Shown: piece after piece, positions 1-9,786 of the stretch | How positions within the stretch are numbered: position 1 is the first letter of the stretch | Layout: each line of letters starts with the position of its first letter | Source of the DNA: Streptomyces zaomyceticus | Lineage (GTDB): Bacteria > Actinomycetota > Actinomycetes > Streptomycetales > Streptomycetaceae | Direction of reading: 5' to 3' | DNA length: 56,092 bases | Assembly: GCF_014656215.1 (NCBI RefSeq) | Contig: NZ_BNBZ01000043.1 | Location: forward strand, 1 to 56,092 | Notes under the pieces: generated by a model | The model's database searches: none | The model's input: the letters and a program-made list of their open reading frames with translations, nothing else | Told to the model about the DNA's origin: nothing | Program-made: the position numbers and the translations under genes

Positions 1-1112
1 TCATGAAGGAGAACCTGGAGGAGCTGAACCAGCGCGAGCTGGCCGCCAAGTACCCCGTGATCCTCGGCGGAGCGGCCCTGACCAGGGCGTACGTCGAACA
101 GGACCTCCACGAGATCTACCAGGGCGAGGTCCGCTACGCCCGGGACGCCTTCGAGGGCCTGCGCCTCATGGACGCCCTCGTCGCCGTCAAGCGGGGCGTC
201 CCCGGCGCCACGCTCCCCGAGCTCAAGCCGCGCCGGGTCCCCAAGCGGGACACGCCGGTCCTCCAGGTGGAGGAGGCGGACGAGCCGGGCGGCCGTTCCG
301 ACGTCGCCGTCGACAACCCCGTCCCCACCCCGCCGTTCTGGGGCACCCGCGTGGTCAAGGGCATCCCGCTCAAGGACTACGCGTCCTGGCTCGACGAAGG
401 CGCCCTCTTCAAGGGCCAGTGGGGCCTCAAGCAGGCCCGGGCGGGCGGCGCCACCTACGAGGAGCTCGTCGAGACCGAGGGCCGGCCGCGGCTGCGCGGC
501 CTCCTCGACAAGCTGCACACCGAGAACCTGCTCGAGGCGGCCGTCGTCTACGGCTACTTCCCCTGTGTCTCCAAGGGCGAGGACCTGATCATCCTCGACG
601 ACGACGGCAACGAGCGGACCCGCTTCACCTTCCCGCGCCAGCGCCGGGGCCGCCGCCTCTGCCTCGCGGACTTCTTCCGCCCGGAGGAGTCCGGCGAGAC
701 CGATGTGGTCGGCCTCCAGGTCGTCACCGTCGGTTCGAGGATCGGCGAGGCCACCGCCAAGCTGTTCGCCTCCGACTCCTACCGCGAGTACCTGGAGCTG
801 CACGGCCTCTCCGTCCAGCTCGCGGAGGCCATGGCCGAGTACTGGCACGCCCGCGTCCGCGCCGAGCTCGGCTTCGGAGGCGAGGACCCGGACGCGGTCG
901 AGGACATGTTCGACCTCAAGTACCGCGGCGCGCGCTTCTCCCTCGGCTACGGCGCCTGCCCCGACCTGGAGGACCGCGCGAAGATCGCGGAGCTCCTGAA
1001 GCCGGAGCGGATCGGCGTGCACCTCTCGGAGGAGTTCCAGCTCCACCCCGAGCAGTCCACCGACGCCATCGTGATCCACCACCCCGAGGCGAAGTACTTC
1101 AACGCACGGTGA
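1..1112 (+). CDS. metH: Cobalamin-dependent methionine synthase, C-terminal part (partial)
   Basis: This is the 3' end of methionine synthase, which transfers a methyl group from 5-methyltetrahydrofolate to homocysteine through cobalamin. The gene enters from the left edge, so the homocysteine, folate and most of the B12 domains lie outside the window. About 369 codons are visible. The first ~70 residues look like the end of the cobalamin-binding domain (VILGGAALTRAYVE). The rest is the AdoMet-dependent reactivation domain, with HTENLLEAAVVYGYFPC, RGARFSLGYGACPDLED and EQSTDAIVIHHPEAKYF near the C-terminus. The in-frame ATG at base 3 is internal and is not the start. Identification rests on the activation-domain motifs and is firm. 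Confidence 0.93.
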   Translation, partial: MKENLEELNQRELAAKYPVILGGAALTRAYVEQDLHEIYQGEVRYARDAFEGLRLMDALVAVKRGVPGATLPELKPRRVPKRDTPVLQVEEADEPGGRSDVAVDNPVPTPPFWGTRVVKGIPLKDYASWLDEGALFKGQWGLKQARAGGATYEELVETEGRPRLRGLLDKLHTENLLEAAVVYGYFPCVSKGEDLIILDDDGNERTRFTFPRQRRGRRLCLADFFRPEESGETDVVGLQVVTVGSRIGEATAKLFASDSYREYLELHGLSVQLAEAMAEYWHARVRAELGFGGEDPDAVEDMFDLKYRGARFSLGYGACPDLEDRAKIAELLKPERIGVHLSEEFQLHPEQSTDAIVIHHPEAKYFNAR

Positions 1113-1164
1113 CCGTCCGGAACGCCCCCCGGGGTAAATCCGCGCTCTTTCGGTGATCCCGACG

Positions 1165-1224
1165 TACACTTGTCGGTCCAGTGCAGGCCGGTCTTCCTCC
1201 CCGTACCGGGGAGGGGGACCGGCC
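1165..1224 (+). terminator. metH terminator hairpin / HAD-gene leader
   Basis: Bases 1185-1202 (AGGCCGGTCTTCCTCCCC) pair with 1207-1224 as a long GC-rich stem with a short loop and two G-U type mismatches. A TACACT -10-like box lies just upstream at 1165-1170. The hairpin could therefore end metH transcription, or it could sit in the 5' leader of the HAD gene as an attenuator. The stem is seen directly; its function is inferred. Confidence 0.5.
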
Positions 1225-1252
1225 TTCTCGTCCCTCCATGGAGGTGTGCCGG

Positions 1253-1951
1253 ATGACCAGTACGGTCCCCGCGTCCCTGTTCCGCACGAACGGCAGCTCC
1301 GCCCTGCAGGCGGTCTTCCTCGACATGGACGGGACCCTCGTCGACACGGAGGGCTTCTGGTGGGACGCGGAGGTCGAGGTCTTCGCCGACCTCGGGCACC
1401 GGCTGGACGAGGCCTGGCGGGACATCGTCGTCGGCGGCCCGATGACCCGCAGCGCGGGCTATCTCATCGAGTCCACCGGCGCCGACATCACCGTCGCCGA
1501 GCTGACCGTCCTGCTCAACGAGAAGTTCGAGCAGCGGATCGAGCGCGGCGTGCCGCTGATGCCGGGCGCCGAGCGGCTGCTCGCCGAGCTGAGCCGGCAC
1601 TCCATCCCGACCGCGCTGGTCTCCGCCTCGCACCGGCGGATCATCGACAAGGTCCTCCACTCGCTCGGCCGCGACCGCTTCGCCCTCACCGTCGCGGGGG
1701 ACGAGGTCGTACGGACCAAGCCGCACCCGGAGCCGTATCTGACGGCCGCCCAGGGGGTCGGGGCCGACCCCGTGCTCTGTGCCGTCATCGAGGACACCGC
1801 GACCGGTGTGGCGGCCGCCGAGGCGGCCGGCTGCCGGGTCGTCGCGGTGCCCTCCGTCGCGCCGATCGCGGCCTCCCCGGGCAGAGTCGTCGTGCGTTCC
1901 CTGGAAGAGGTCGACGTGCCCTTCCTCCGTACGCTGATCACCGGCATCTGA
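1253..1951 (+). CDS. HAD-superfamily hydrolase (beta-phosphoglucomutase/phosphatase type)
   Basis: This cytoplasmic HAD-like phosphatase of 232 residues has the motif I nucleophile run VFLDMDGTLVDTEG near residue 20. Motif II lies around TALVSASHRR, the motif III lysine in RTKPHPEPY, and motif IV in VIEDTATGVAAAEAAG. An alpha-helical cap follows motif I, as in the sugar-phosphate phosphatase and phosphoglucomutase subfamily. I chose ATG 1253 because GGAGG lies nine bases upstream; ATG 1238 is possible. Proteins of this type dephosphorylate small phosphorylated metabolites, but the substrate cannot be read from the sequence. It follows metH in the same direction with a hairpin between them. 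Confidence 0.85.
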   Translation: MTSTVPASLFRTNGSSALQAVFLDMDGTLVDTEGFWWDAEVEVFADLGHRLDEAWRDIVVGGPMTRSAGYLIESTGADITVAELTVLLNEKFEQRIERGVPLMPGAERLLAELSRHSIPTALVSASHRRIIDKVLHSLGRDRFALTVAGDEVVRTKPHPEPYLTAAQGVGADPVLCAVIEDTATGVAAAEAAGCRVVAVPSVAPIAASPGRVVVRSLEEVDVPFLRTLITGI

Positions 1952-2414
1952 GGTTTATCTGAGCTTCCCCGAGTCGAATGCGACGAGGTCCGGGGAAAAT
2001 GATCAGGCCATTCGCCGAAAAGGCCTCCGCGTGACCTTGGTCACGCAGAGTGCCTGACGGTGGGTGGCCTTCGCGCGTTCCGTGCCCGAAAAGGATGGAT
2101 TTCGGCGCCCCCATGTGTCCCGATTCGCTCGGCACCGTCCGCATCATCCGGCGCATGACTATCGAAGCTTCCGTATTCATGATCACTGTGCGATTACCCC
2201 CACGGCCGCCCGTGGTCCGGCAATAGCGGCGCCGCCCATTAATCTTTCGCGAGTACTTCGCCGCATAACCGCGTGCACCGGCACACACCCAAGTCGCCGT
2301 GAACACAGGACCGATCGCAACTCCCGGCCCGATCGCTCCCGCCCCGACCGGGCGGCCGGCGGCGGAGTTCCACTGACCGCTGTATCCCAGTGCCGGATGA
2401 GGAGATCGTCCCTG
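1952..2414. other. 463-bp intergenic region with a lower-GC promoter zone
   Basis: No convincing gene lies here. A near-palindrome GTGACCTTGGTCAC (2031-2044, extending to 2029-2046 with an unpaired TT centre) could be a regulator site. A small hairpin CCACGG/CCGTGG lies at 2200-2215. Bases about 2140-2260 are clearly richer in A+T than the surroundings, as expected for a promoter of the downstream lipoprotein genes. GAGGAGA at 2399-2405 is the ribosome site for the next gene. Confidence 0.5.
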
Positions 2415-4004
2415 ATGAACCGCAAGACCCTGGTGCTCCCGGCCGTGGCCGGACTGCTCGCCCCCCTGCTCGCCGCCTGCGGCGGCGCGGAGGACGCCGG
2501 AGCGATCGTCGTCGGCACCACGGACCAGTTCATCGCCACGGCGGACGCCCCCGCCCCGCTCGACCCGGCCTTCGCCTACGACACCGGCGCCTGGAACATC
2601 CTCCGGCAGACCGTCCAGACCCTGATGCACGTGCCCCGCGACGGCGGCGAGCCCGTCCCCGAGGCCGCCCAGAGCTGCGGATTCTCCGACAAGGCCAGCG
2701 AGAGCTACCGCTGCAAGCTCCGCCCCGGCCTCACCTTCGCCGACGGCACCGCGATCACCGCCGAGGACGTCAAGTACTCCATCGAGCGCGTCCTGAAGAT
2801 CAAGTCGGACAACGGCACGGCCGCCCTCCTCTCGAACATCGACACCATCGAGACCAAGGGAACCGACGAGGTCGTCTTCCACCTGAAGACCCCCGACGCC
2901 ACCTTCCCCTTCAAGCTCTCCACCCCCGTCGCCGGCATCCTCAGCAAGGACAAGTACGCCGCCGGCGCGCTCCGCGACGGCTTCGACGTCGACGGCTCGG
3001 GCCCGTACACCATGAAGGTCGAGCGCGAGGGCGAGAAGGCCACCCGCTTCGTCTTCACCAAGAACCCCGCCTACAAGGGCGACATCACCCTGCGCAACGA
3101 CAAGGTCGAACTGCGCCCCTACAGCGACGCGAGCACCATGGGCCGGGCGCTGGAGGGCGACGACATCGACATGATGGCCCGCTCCCTCTCGCGGCAGCAG
3201 ATCAAGGACCTCACCGAGACGCCCAAGGACGGCATCGAGGTCGTCGAGGTCCCCGGCCTCGAGATCCGCTACCTCGGCTTCAACACCAAGGCCCCCGCCG
3301 TCCAGGAGAAGGCCGTGCGCCAGGCCATGGCCGCCGTCGTCGACCGCGGCGCCCTCGTGAACATGGTCTACGGCCCCACCGCCGAGCCCCTGTACTCGCT
3401 GATCCCCTCCAGCATCACGGGCCACACCACCCCCTTCTTCGACGAGTACGGCGAGCCCGACCCCGCCCGTGCCGCCAAGCTCCTCAAGGACGCGGGCGTC
3501 AAGACCCCGGTCAGGATGACGCTGAACTACACCACCGACCACTACGGCGCCGAGACCGCCCAGGAATTCGAGGCGCTGCGGAAGCAGCTCGTCGCCACCG
3601 AACTCTTCGACGTCAGCGTCCAGGGCGCCGAGTGGTCGAAGTTCCGCACCGCCCAGAAGCGGGGCGACTACGCCGTCTACGGCCTCGGCTGGTTCCCGGA
3701 CTACCCGGACCCGGACAACTACATCGCGCCGTTCCTGGACAGCGACAACTTCCTCAACACCCCGTATGTGAACAAGGTCGTCCGCGACCAGCTGATCCCG
3801 CGCTCGCGCCGCCAGGCCGACCGCACCGCCGCCGGTCCCGTCTTCAACCAGATCCAGAAGATCGTCGCCAAGGACGTACCCGTCCTGCCCCTGTGGCAGG
3901 GCAAGCAGTACGTCGCCGCCCGCGACGACCTCAACGGAGTCGAGTACGCCCTCAACACGTCCTCCGACCTCCTCCTCTGGGAGCTGGGCCGCGGTACCGC
4001 ATAA
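2415..4004 (+). CDS. Family 5 extracellular solute-binding lipoprotein (peptide type), copy 1
   Basis: This 529-residue ABC-transporter binding protein resembles DppA/OppA. The N-terminus MNRKTLVLPAVAGLLAPLLAAC is a lipoprotein signal with a lipobox ending at Cys22, so the mature protein should be anchored outside the membrane. Family 5 hallmarks are the FADGTAITAEDVKYSIERVL segment, a KNPAYKGDI-like region and VRQAMAAVVDRGALV. I chose ATG 2415 because GGAGA lies about nine bases upstream; ATG 2397 in frame is too close to that site. No permease or ATPase gene follows. A paralogue follows directly 77 bp downstream. The substrate is unknown; short peptides are usual for the family. Confidence 0.85.
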   Translation: MNRKTLVLPAVAGLLAPLLAACGGAEDAGAIVVGTTDQFIATADAPAPLDPAFAYDTGAWNILRQTVQTLMHVPRDGGEPVPEAAQSCGFSDKASESYRCKLRPGLTFADGTAITAEDVKYSIERVLKIKSDNGTAALLSNIDTIETKGTDEVVFHLKTPDATFPFKLSTPVAGILSKDKYAAGALRDGFDVDGSGPYTMKVEREGEKATRFVFTKNPAYKGDITLRNDKVELRPYSDASTMGRALEGDDIDMMARSLSRQQIKDLTETPKDGIEVVEVPGLEIRYLGFNTKAPAVQEKAVRQAMAAVVDRGALVNMVYGPTAEPLYSLIPSSITGHTTPFFDEYGEPDPARAAKLLKDAGVKTPVRMTLNYTTDHYGAETAQEFEALRKQLVATELFDVSVQGAEWSKFRTAQKRGDYAVYGLGWFPDYPDPDNYIAPFLDSDNFLNTPYVNKVVRDQLIPRSRRQADRTAAGPVFNQIQKIVAKDVPVLPLWQGKQYVAARDDLNGVEYALNTSSDLLLWELGRGTA

Positions 4005-4081
4005 CCCGTCGACCGGGTCGGTTACACCGGCCGCGCACCCACGCGCGGCCGGCCTGACATAGAGATCACGAGGCACGTTCT

Positions 4082-5662
4082 GTGAAGACGCACAACAAGT
4101 GGCTGACGGCCCCGCTCGCCGCCGGCCTGGCCGCCGCCCTCCTCAGCGGCTGCGGCACCGAACAGGGCGGTTCGGGCGGCTCGGGCAACGGCATACGTGT
4201 CGGCATGTCCGACGAGATCCTCGCCACCGACCCGGCGGCCGGATACGACCCCGGCTCCTGGCTGCTGTTCAACAACGTCTTCCAGTCCCTCCTCGCCTTC
4301 CCCAAGGGCGGCTCCGAGCCCGAGCCCGAGGCCGCCGACAAGTGCGGCTTCTCCGCCGGCAGCACCGTGTACAGCTGCACCCTGCGCGACGGCCTCACCT
4401 TCTCCAACGGCAACAAGCTCACCTCGGAGGACGTCAAGTTCTCCTTCGAGCGGGCCCTCAAGATCGCCGACCCCTCCGGGCCCGCACCGCTGCTCTCCAC
4501 CATCAAGAGCATCGAGACCCCCGACGAGCGGACCGTCGTCTTCCGTCTCAAGGTCCCGGACGCCACCTTCCCCAGCAAGATCGCCTCCGGCGCCGGCTCC
4601 ATCGTCGACCACCGCGAGTACCCCGCCGACGCCCTGCGCACCGACGGCAAGGCCACCGGCTCCGGCCCGTACAAGCTGGACTCCCTCAGCGACACCGAGG
4701 CCGGCTTCTCCGCCAACCCCGGCTACCGGGGCACCGCACGGCCCAAGAACGACGCCGTCACCCTCAAGCTCTACCGCGGCGACCGCTCCGCCCTCTCCAA
4801 GGCCCTCACCGACGGCGACGTCGACGTCGCCTACCGAGGACTCTCCGCCGAGGACATCGCCACCCTCGAAACCTCCGACACCACGGACGACAAGGGCATC
4901 GAGGTCGTCCAGGGCAGCAGCGCCGAGGTCCAGCACCTCGTCTTCAACGTGAAGGACCCGGTCGTCGGCAAGCTCGGCGTCCGCCAGGCCATCGCCCACC
5001 TCGTCGACCGCGAAGCCCTCGTCGAAGGCATCTACAAGTCGACGGCCACGCCGCTCTACTCGATCGTCCCGGCCGGCATCGCCGGACACAACACCGCCTT
5101 CTTCGACACCTACGGCACCCCCGACAAGGCGAAGGCGAAGAAGGCCCTGCGCGCCGCCGGCGTCACCGGCAAGCTCAAGCTCACCCTCTGGTCCACGCCG
5201 AGCCGCTACGGCCCGTCCACCGACCAGGAGCTCAAGGCCATCGCCGACCAGCTCAACGAGAGCGGCCTCTTCGCGGCCGACGTCAAGTCCGTCGCCTACG
5301 ACCAGTACGAGAAGGACATCGCGGCCGGCAAGTACGGCGTCTACGTCAAGGGCTGGGTCCCCGACTACCCCGACGCCGACAACTTCACCGCCCCCTTCTT
5401 CGGCGAGGGCAACGTCCTCGGCAACCACTACGAGAACGCCACCATCACCGGCAGCCTCCTCCCGAAGACCGCCGCCGCCCCGGACCGCGCCGCCACCGCC
5501 GACGAGTACGGCAGGATCCAGGACCTCGTCGCCGACGAGCTGCCCCTCCTGCCGCTCTGGCAGGGCAAGCAGTACGCCGTCGCCCGCGACGACGTCACCG
5601 GCCTGGAATGGACCCTCGACGCCTCGACGGTCTTCCGCTTCTGGGAGCTCCGCAAGGGCTGA
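4082..5662 (+). CDS. Family 5 extracellular solute-binding lipoprotein, copy 2
   Basis: A second DppA/OppA-type binding lipoprotein of 526 residues, clearly paralogous to the upstream gene. The two share SSL/SIVPAGI-like segments, a DYPD-D-NFTAPFF region and the C-terminal LPLWQGKQYAVARDD. The signal runs to the lipobox LLSGC, with Cys about residue 24, followed by a Gly/Ser linker. The start is GTG 4082, with a weak GAGGCAC site before it. The two genes look like a tandem duplication that has diverged. As no transport machinery is encoded nearby, they may deliver ligand to permeases encoded elsewhere or act as sensors. Confidence 0.84.
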   Translation: MKTHNKWLTAPLAAGLAAALLSGCGTEQGGSGGSGNGIRVGMSDEILATDPAAGYDPGSWLLFNNVFQSLLAFPKGGSEPEPEAADKCGFSAGSTVYSCTLRDGLTFSNGNKLTSEDVKFSFERALKIADPSGPAPLLSTIKSIETPDERTVVFRLKVPDATFPSKIASGAGSIVDHREYPADALRTDGKATGSGPYKLDSLSDTEAGFSANPGYRGTARPKNDAVTLKLYRGDRSALSKALTDGDVDVAYRGLSAEDIATLETSDTTDDKGIEVVQGSSAEVQHLVFNVKDPVVGKLGVRQAIAHLVDREALVEGIYKSTATPLYSIVPAGIAGHNTAFFDTYGTPDKAKAKKALRAAGVTGKLKLTLWSTPSRYGPSTDQELKAIADQLNESGLFAADVKSVAYDQYEKDIAAGKYGVYVKGWVPDYPDADNFTAPFFGEGNVLGNHYENATITGSLLPKTAAAPDRAATADEYGRIQDLVADELPLLPLWQGKQYAVARDDVTGLEWTLDASTVFRFWELRKG

Positions 5663-5677
5663 CACCCCCGGCACCAC

Positions 5678-5720
5678 GACGAGGGGCCCGGCGCGCGACA
5701 CGCGCACCGGGCCCCTCGTC
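5678..5720. terminator. Bidirectional terminator between convergent genes
   Basis: A perfect 14-bp inverted repeat (GACGAGGGGCCCGG at 5678-5691 and its complement at 5707-5720) with a 15-nt loop lies between the lipoprotein gene and the convergent response regulator gene. It fits a shared terminator. Confidence 0.8.
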
Positions 5721-5735
5721 CGTCGTCCGCACCGG

Positions 5736-6413
5736 TTACTGGCCGTTGGCCCCCGGCCGCACCAGACCGCTCTCGTACGCGTACACCGCCGCCTGCACCC
5801 GGTCCCGCAGCCCCAGCTTCGTCAGCACATGACCCACATGCGTCTTGACCGTCGTCTCGCTGACGAACAGATCCGCCGCGATCTCCGCGTTCGACAGACC
5901 CCGCGCCACCAGCTTCAGCACCTCGACCTCACGGTCCGTCAAGGTGTTCAGCGTGTCCGGAACCTGCTCCTCGCCCGTCGGCAGATGCGCCGAGTACTTG
6001 TCCAGCAGCCGACGGGTGATCGACGGCGCCAGCATCGCCTCGCCCGCGGCCACCACCCGGATCGCCTGCACCAGCTCGTTCGCCGGGGCGTCCTTCAGGA
6101 GGAAGCCGCTCGCCCCCGCCCGCAGCGCCTCCACCACGTACTCGTCCAGATCGAAGGTCGTCAGCACCAGCACCTTCGCCGGACCGTCCCGACCGGGACC
6201 CGTGATCTGCCGGGTCGCCTCCACCCCGTCCATCCGCGGCATACGGATGTCCATCAGCACCACGTCCGGCTGCAGCGCCCGCACCTGGTCCTGCGCCTGG
6301 AGACCGTCCCCGGCCTCACCCACCACCGCGATGTCCTGCTCCGCCTCCAGAATCATCCGGAAGCCGGTGCGCAGCAGCGGCTGATCGTCGACCAGGAGGA
6401 CGCGGATCGTCAC
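5736..6413 (-). CDS. NarL/LuxR-family two-component response regulator (orphan)
   Basis: A 225-residue DNA-binding response regulator. The receiver domain occupies residues 1-120, with the acidic pocket at Asp9-Asp10, the phospho-acceptor Asp55 in VVLMDIRMPRMDG, a conserved Thr in VLVLTTFD and Lys in FLLKDAP. A LuxR-type helix-turn-helix covers about residues 152-215 (LTDREVEVLKLVARGLSNAEIA, SETTVKTHVGHVLTKLGL). The start is GTG 6413 with AAGGAG at a good distance. No histidine kinase is adjacent, which is unusual for this family, so the partner must be elsewhere. The gene converges on the two peptide-binding lipoprotein genes. Confidence 0.92.
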   Translation of the reverse strand: MTIRVLLVDDQPLLRTGFRMILEAEQDIAVVGEAGDGLQAQDQVRALQPDVVLMDIRMPRMDGVEATRQITGPGRDGPAKVLVLTTFDLDEYVVEALRAGASGFLLKDAPANELVQAIRVVAAGEAMLAPSITRRLLDKYSAHLPTGEEQVPDTLNTLTDREVEVLKLVARGLSNAEIAADLFVSETTVKTHVGHVLTKLGLRDRVQAAVYAYESGLVRPGANGQ

Positions 6414-6455
6414 AAGGACTCCTTCACGGGACTGAGCTCATCAGGTACGCCGGCC

Positions 6456-7358
<903 letters not shown>

Positions 7359-7365
7359 GACGAAG

Positions 7366-7371
7366 ACCCTA
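7366..7371 (-). promoter_or_regulatory. -10 box TAGGGT of the RecB-like gene (leaderless)
   Basis: TAGGGT on the minus strand is followed by 7 nt and then the ATG at 7358. No Shine-Dalgarno lies between, so transcription should begin at or next to the start codon. Confidence 0.55.
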
Positions 7372-7481
7372 CGACCCGCCACCGACAGCGAGCGGAATAC
7401 CATCGACCTGGGACCCCGTCGCACTGCATGATCGAACCGTGACACAGGGACGTGGGTCACACCCCGCGACGAAAGGAACCC

Positions 7482-8672
7482 GTGAACCAGGACGAGCCCA
7501 AGCCGCAGCGGACCGAGGAGCCCGGCGGCGGGATCCTCATGGGCCGGCCCTTCGGCGTGCCCGTCTACGTCGCACCCAGCTGGTTCCTCGTCGCCGCCCT
7601 CATCACCTGGGTCTTCGGCGACCAGATCGAACGCGTCCTGCCCGAACTCGGCGCCGCCCGCTACCTCGTCTCCCTCTTCTTCGCCGTCGCCTTCTACGCC
7701 TCCGTGCTCGTCCACGAACTGGCCCACACCATCGCGGCGCTCCGCTTCAAGCTCCCGGTGCGCCGCATCCAGCTCCAGTTCTTCGGCGGCGTCTCCGAGA
7801 TCGAGAAGGAGACCGAGACCCCCGGCCGCGAGTTCGTCCTCGCCTTCGTCGGCCCCCTCCTCTCCCTCGTCCTCGCCGGCGTGTTCTATCTCTCGATGTA
7901 CGCCGTCGAACCCGGCACCGTCCCCGGCGTCCTCCTCGCCGGCCTGATGATCTCCAACCTGATCGTCGCGATCTTCAACCTGCTGCCCGGCCTCCCGCTC
8001 GACGGCGGCCGCATGCTCCGCGCCGTCGTCTGGAAGATCACCGGCAAGCCCATGAGCGGCACCATCGCCGCCGCCTGGGTCGGCCGGGCCCTCGCCGTCC
8101 TCGTCCTCGTCGGACTGCCCCTGCTCACCCGCACCGGGCTCCTCGGCAACTCCACCGAGGACATCAGCGGCCTCAACACCGTCACCGACGCCCTGCTCGC
8201 CGCGATCCTCGCCGCGATCATCTGGACCGGCGCCGGCAACAGCCTCCGCATGGCCCGGCTCCGCGAACACCTCCCCGAGCTTCGCGCCCGCAGCCTCACC
8301 CGCCGCGCCATCCCCGTCGAACCCACCACCCCGCTCTCCGAGGCCCTCCGCCGCGCCAACGAGGCAGGCGCCCGCGCCCTCGTCGTCGTCGATGGCAACG
8401 GCGAACCCACCGCCATCGTCCGCGAGACCGCCATCGCCGCCGTCCCCCAGCACCGCCGCCCCTGGGTCGCCGTCAGCACCCTCGCCCAGGACCTCGCCGA
8501 CGGCATGCGCGTCCCCGCCGAACTCACCGGCCAGCCCCTCCTCGACCACCTCCGCGCCACCCCGGCCACCGAGTACCTGGTCGTCGAGGACACCGGCGAG
8601 ATCTACGGCGTCCTCGCCACCACCGACGTCGAGCGCGCCTTCGTCCGGGCCATGGCACGACCCTCCGCGTAA
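7482..8672 (+). CDS. M50 site-2-type intramembrane metalloprotease with CBS domains
   Basis: A 396-residue zinc protease that cuts substrates inside the membrane. The zinc site is HELAH (His78, Glu79, His82) in a membrane helix, and the third ligand is Asp174 in LLPGLPLDGGRML, both typical of site-2 proteases. Five to six hydrophobic segments fill residues 30-240. The C-terminal ~125 residues (TPLSEALRRANEAGARALVVVD onward) look like a pair of CBS modules, which often bind adenosyl ligands. GTG 7482 is preferred to the upstream ATG 7452 because GAAAGGA sits just before it. The domain order resembles mycobacterial Rip3. It lies 18 bp before trmI. Confidence 0.9.
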   Translation: MNQDEPKPQRTEEPGGGILMGRPFGVPVYVAPSWFLVAALITWVFGDQIERVLPELGAARYLVSLFFAVAFYASVLVHELAHTIAALRFKLPVRRIQLQFFGGVSEIEKETETPGREFVLAFVGPLLSLVLAGVFYLSMYAVEPGTVPGVLLAGLMISNLIVAIFNLLPGLPLDGGRMLRAVVWKITGKPMSGTIAAAWVGRALAVLVLVGLPLLTRTGLLGNSTEDISGLNTVTDALLAAILAAIIWTGAGNSLRMARLREHLPELRARSLTRRAIPVEPTTPLSEALRRANEAGARALVVVDGNGEPTAIVRETAIAAVPQHRRPWVAVSTLAQDLADGMRVPAELTGQPLLDHLRATPATEYLVVEDTGEIYGVLATTDVERAFVRAMARPSA

Positions 8673-8678
8673 CCCCGG

Positions 8679-8684
8679 TACTCT
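8679..8684 (+). promoter_or_regulatory. -10 box TACTCT of trmI (leaderless)
   Basis: TACTCT is followed by GGTCAC (6 nt) and then ATG 8691. No Shine-Dalgarno is present, which fits a leaderless transcript that starts at the ATG. Confidence 0.6.
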
Positions 8685-8690
8685 GGTCAC

Positions 8691-9578
8691 ATGTCCGAAC
8701 CGACCGGTGCCGCCCGCCGACGCGGGCCCTTCAAGGTCGGGGACCAGGTTCAGCTGACCGACCCCAAGGGCCGTCACTACACGTTCACGCTCGAAGAGGG
8801 AAAGAACTTCCACACCCACAAGGGTTCTTTCCCGCACGACGAACTGATCGGCGCCCCCGAGGGCAGCGTTGTCCGCACCACCGGAAACGTCGCCTACCTC
8901 GCGCTGCGCCCCCTGCTCCCCGACTACGTCCTGTCCATGCCCCGCGGCGCCGCCGTGGTCTACCCCAAGGACGCGGGGCAGATCCTGGCCTTCGCCGACA
9001 TCTTCCCCGGCGCCCGCGTCGTGGAAGCCGGAGTGGGCTCGGGATCGCTGAGCAGCTTCCTCCTGCGCGCCATCGGAGACAGCGGCATGCTGCACTCCTA
9101 CGAGCGCCGGGAGGACTTCGCCGAGATCGCGAAGGGCAACGTCGAGCGCTACTTCGGCGGCCCCCACCCCGCGTGGCAGCTCACGGTCGGCGACCTCCAG
9201 GACAACCTGTCCGACACCGACGTCGACCGCGTCATCCTGGACATGCTCGCCCCCTGGGAGTGCCTGGAGGCCGTCTCCAAGGCGCTCGTCCCCGGCGGCA
9301 TCCTCTGCTGCTACGTGGCGACCACCACCCAGCTCGCCCGCACCGTGGAGTCCATCCGCGAGTTCGGCTGCTACGCCGAGCCGCAGCCCTGGGAATCCAT
9401 GATCCGCAACTGGCACGTCGAGGGCCTCGCCGTCCGCCCCGATCACCGCATGATCGGCCACACCGGCTTCCTCGTCACCGCCCGCCGCCTCGCGGACGGC
9501 GTCGAGCCCCCGATGCGCCGCCGCCGCCCCGCCAAGGGCGCCTACGGCGAGGACTACGAAGGCCCCAACAAGGGCTGA
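8691..9578 (+). CDS. trmI: tRNA (adenine(58)-N1)-methyltransferase
   Basis: A 295-residue SAM-dependent enzyme that methylates A58 in the T-loop of tRNA and works as a homotetramer. The N-terminal small beta domain is residues 1-75. The Rossmann core carries the SAM loop VVEAGVGSGSLSSFLLRAIGD near residue 105, and VILDMLAPWECLEAVSKAL forms the catalytic Asp region. Length and motifs match Mycobacterium tuberculosis Rv2118c. In actinobacteria this gene usually lies just upstream of the proteasomal ATPase, as here. It is read from its own leaderless start. Confidence 0.94.
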   Translation: MSEPTGAARRRGPFKVGDQVQLTDPKGRHYTFTLEEGKNFHTHKGSFPHDELIGAPEGSVVRTTGNVAYLALRPLLPDYVLSMPRGAAVVYPKDAGQILAFADIFPGARVVEAGVGSGSLSSFLLRAIGDSGMLHSYERREDFAEIAKGNVERYFGGPHPAWQLTVGDLQDNLSDTDVDRVILDMLAPWECLEAVSKALVPGGILCCYVATTTQLARTVESIREFGCYAEPQPWESMIRNWHVEGLAVRPDHRMIGHTGFLVTARRLADGVEPPMRRRRPAKGAYGEDYEGPNKG

Positions 9579-9786
9579 CGTCCCGACACCCACGGTGCGC
9601 CGCCCTCGAGTTCCCCACCCACGGGAGGGAATTCGACGGCGGCGTCCTCATGTTCGACGGGCGCACCCGCACCCGCACCGCGGGGGCGTCCCGATCCGGT
9701 CGAGGCCGACCCCAGCTGTTCCGTCCCCCTGTGACGTGTGGCACGATGCCCGGAAACCCGCCGCACCACCCCAGGAGACGTCTCGC

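Noticed and set aside
1938..4076. A 712-codon minus-strand frame opposite the first binding protein
   Set aside because: Antisense of the lipoprotein gene with no motifs and no ribosome site.
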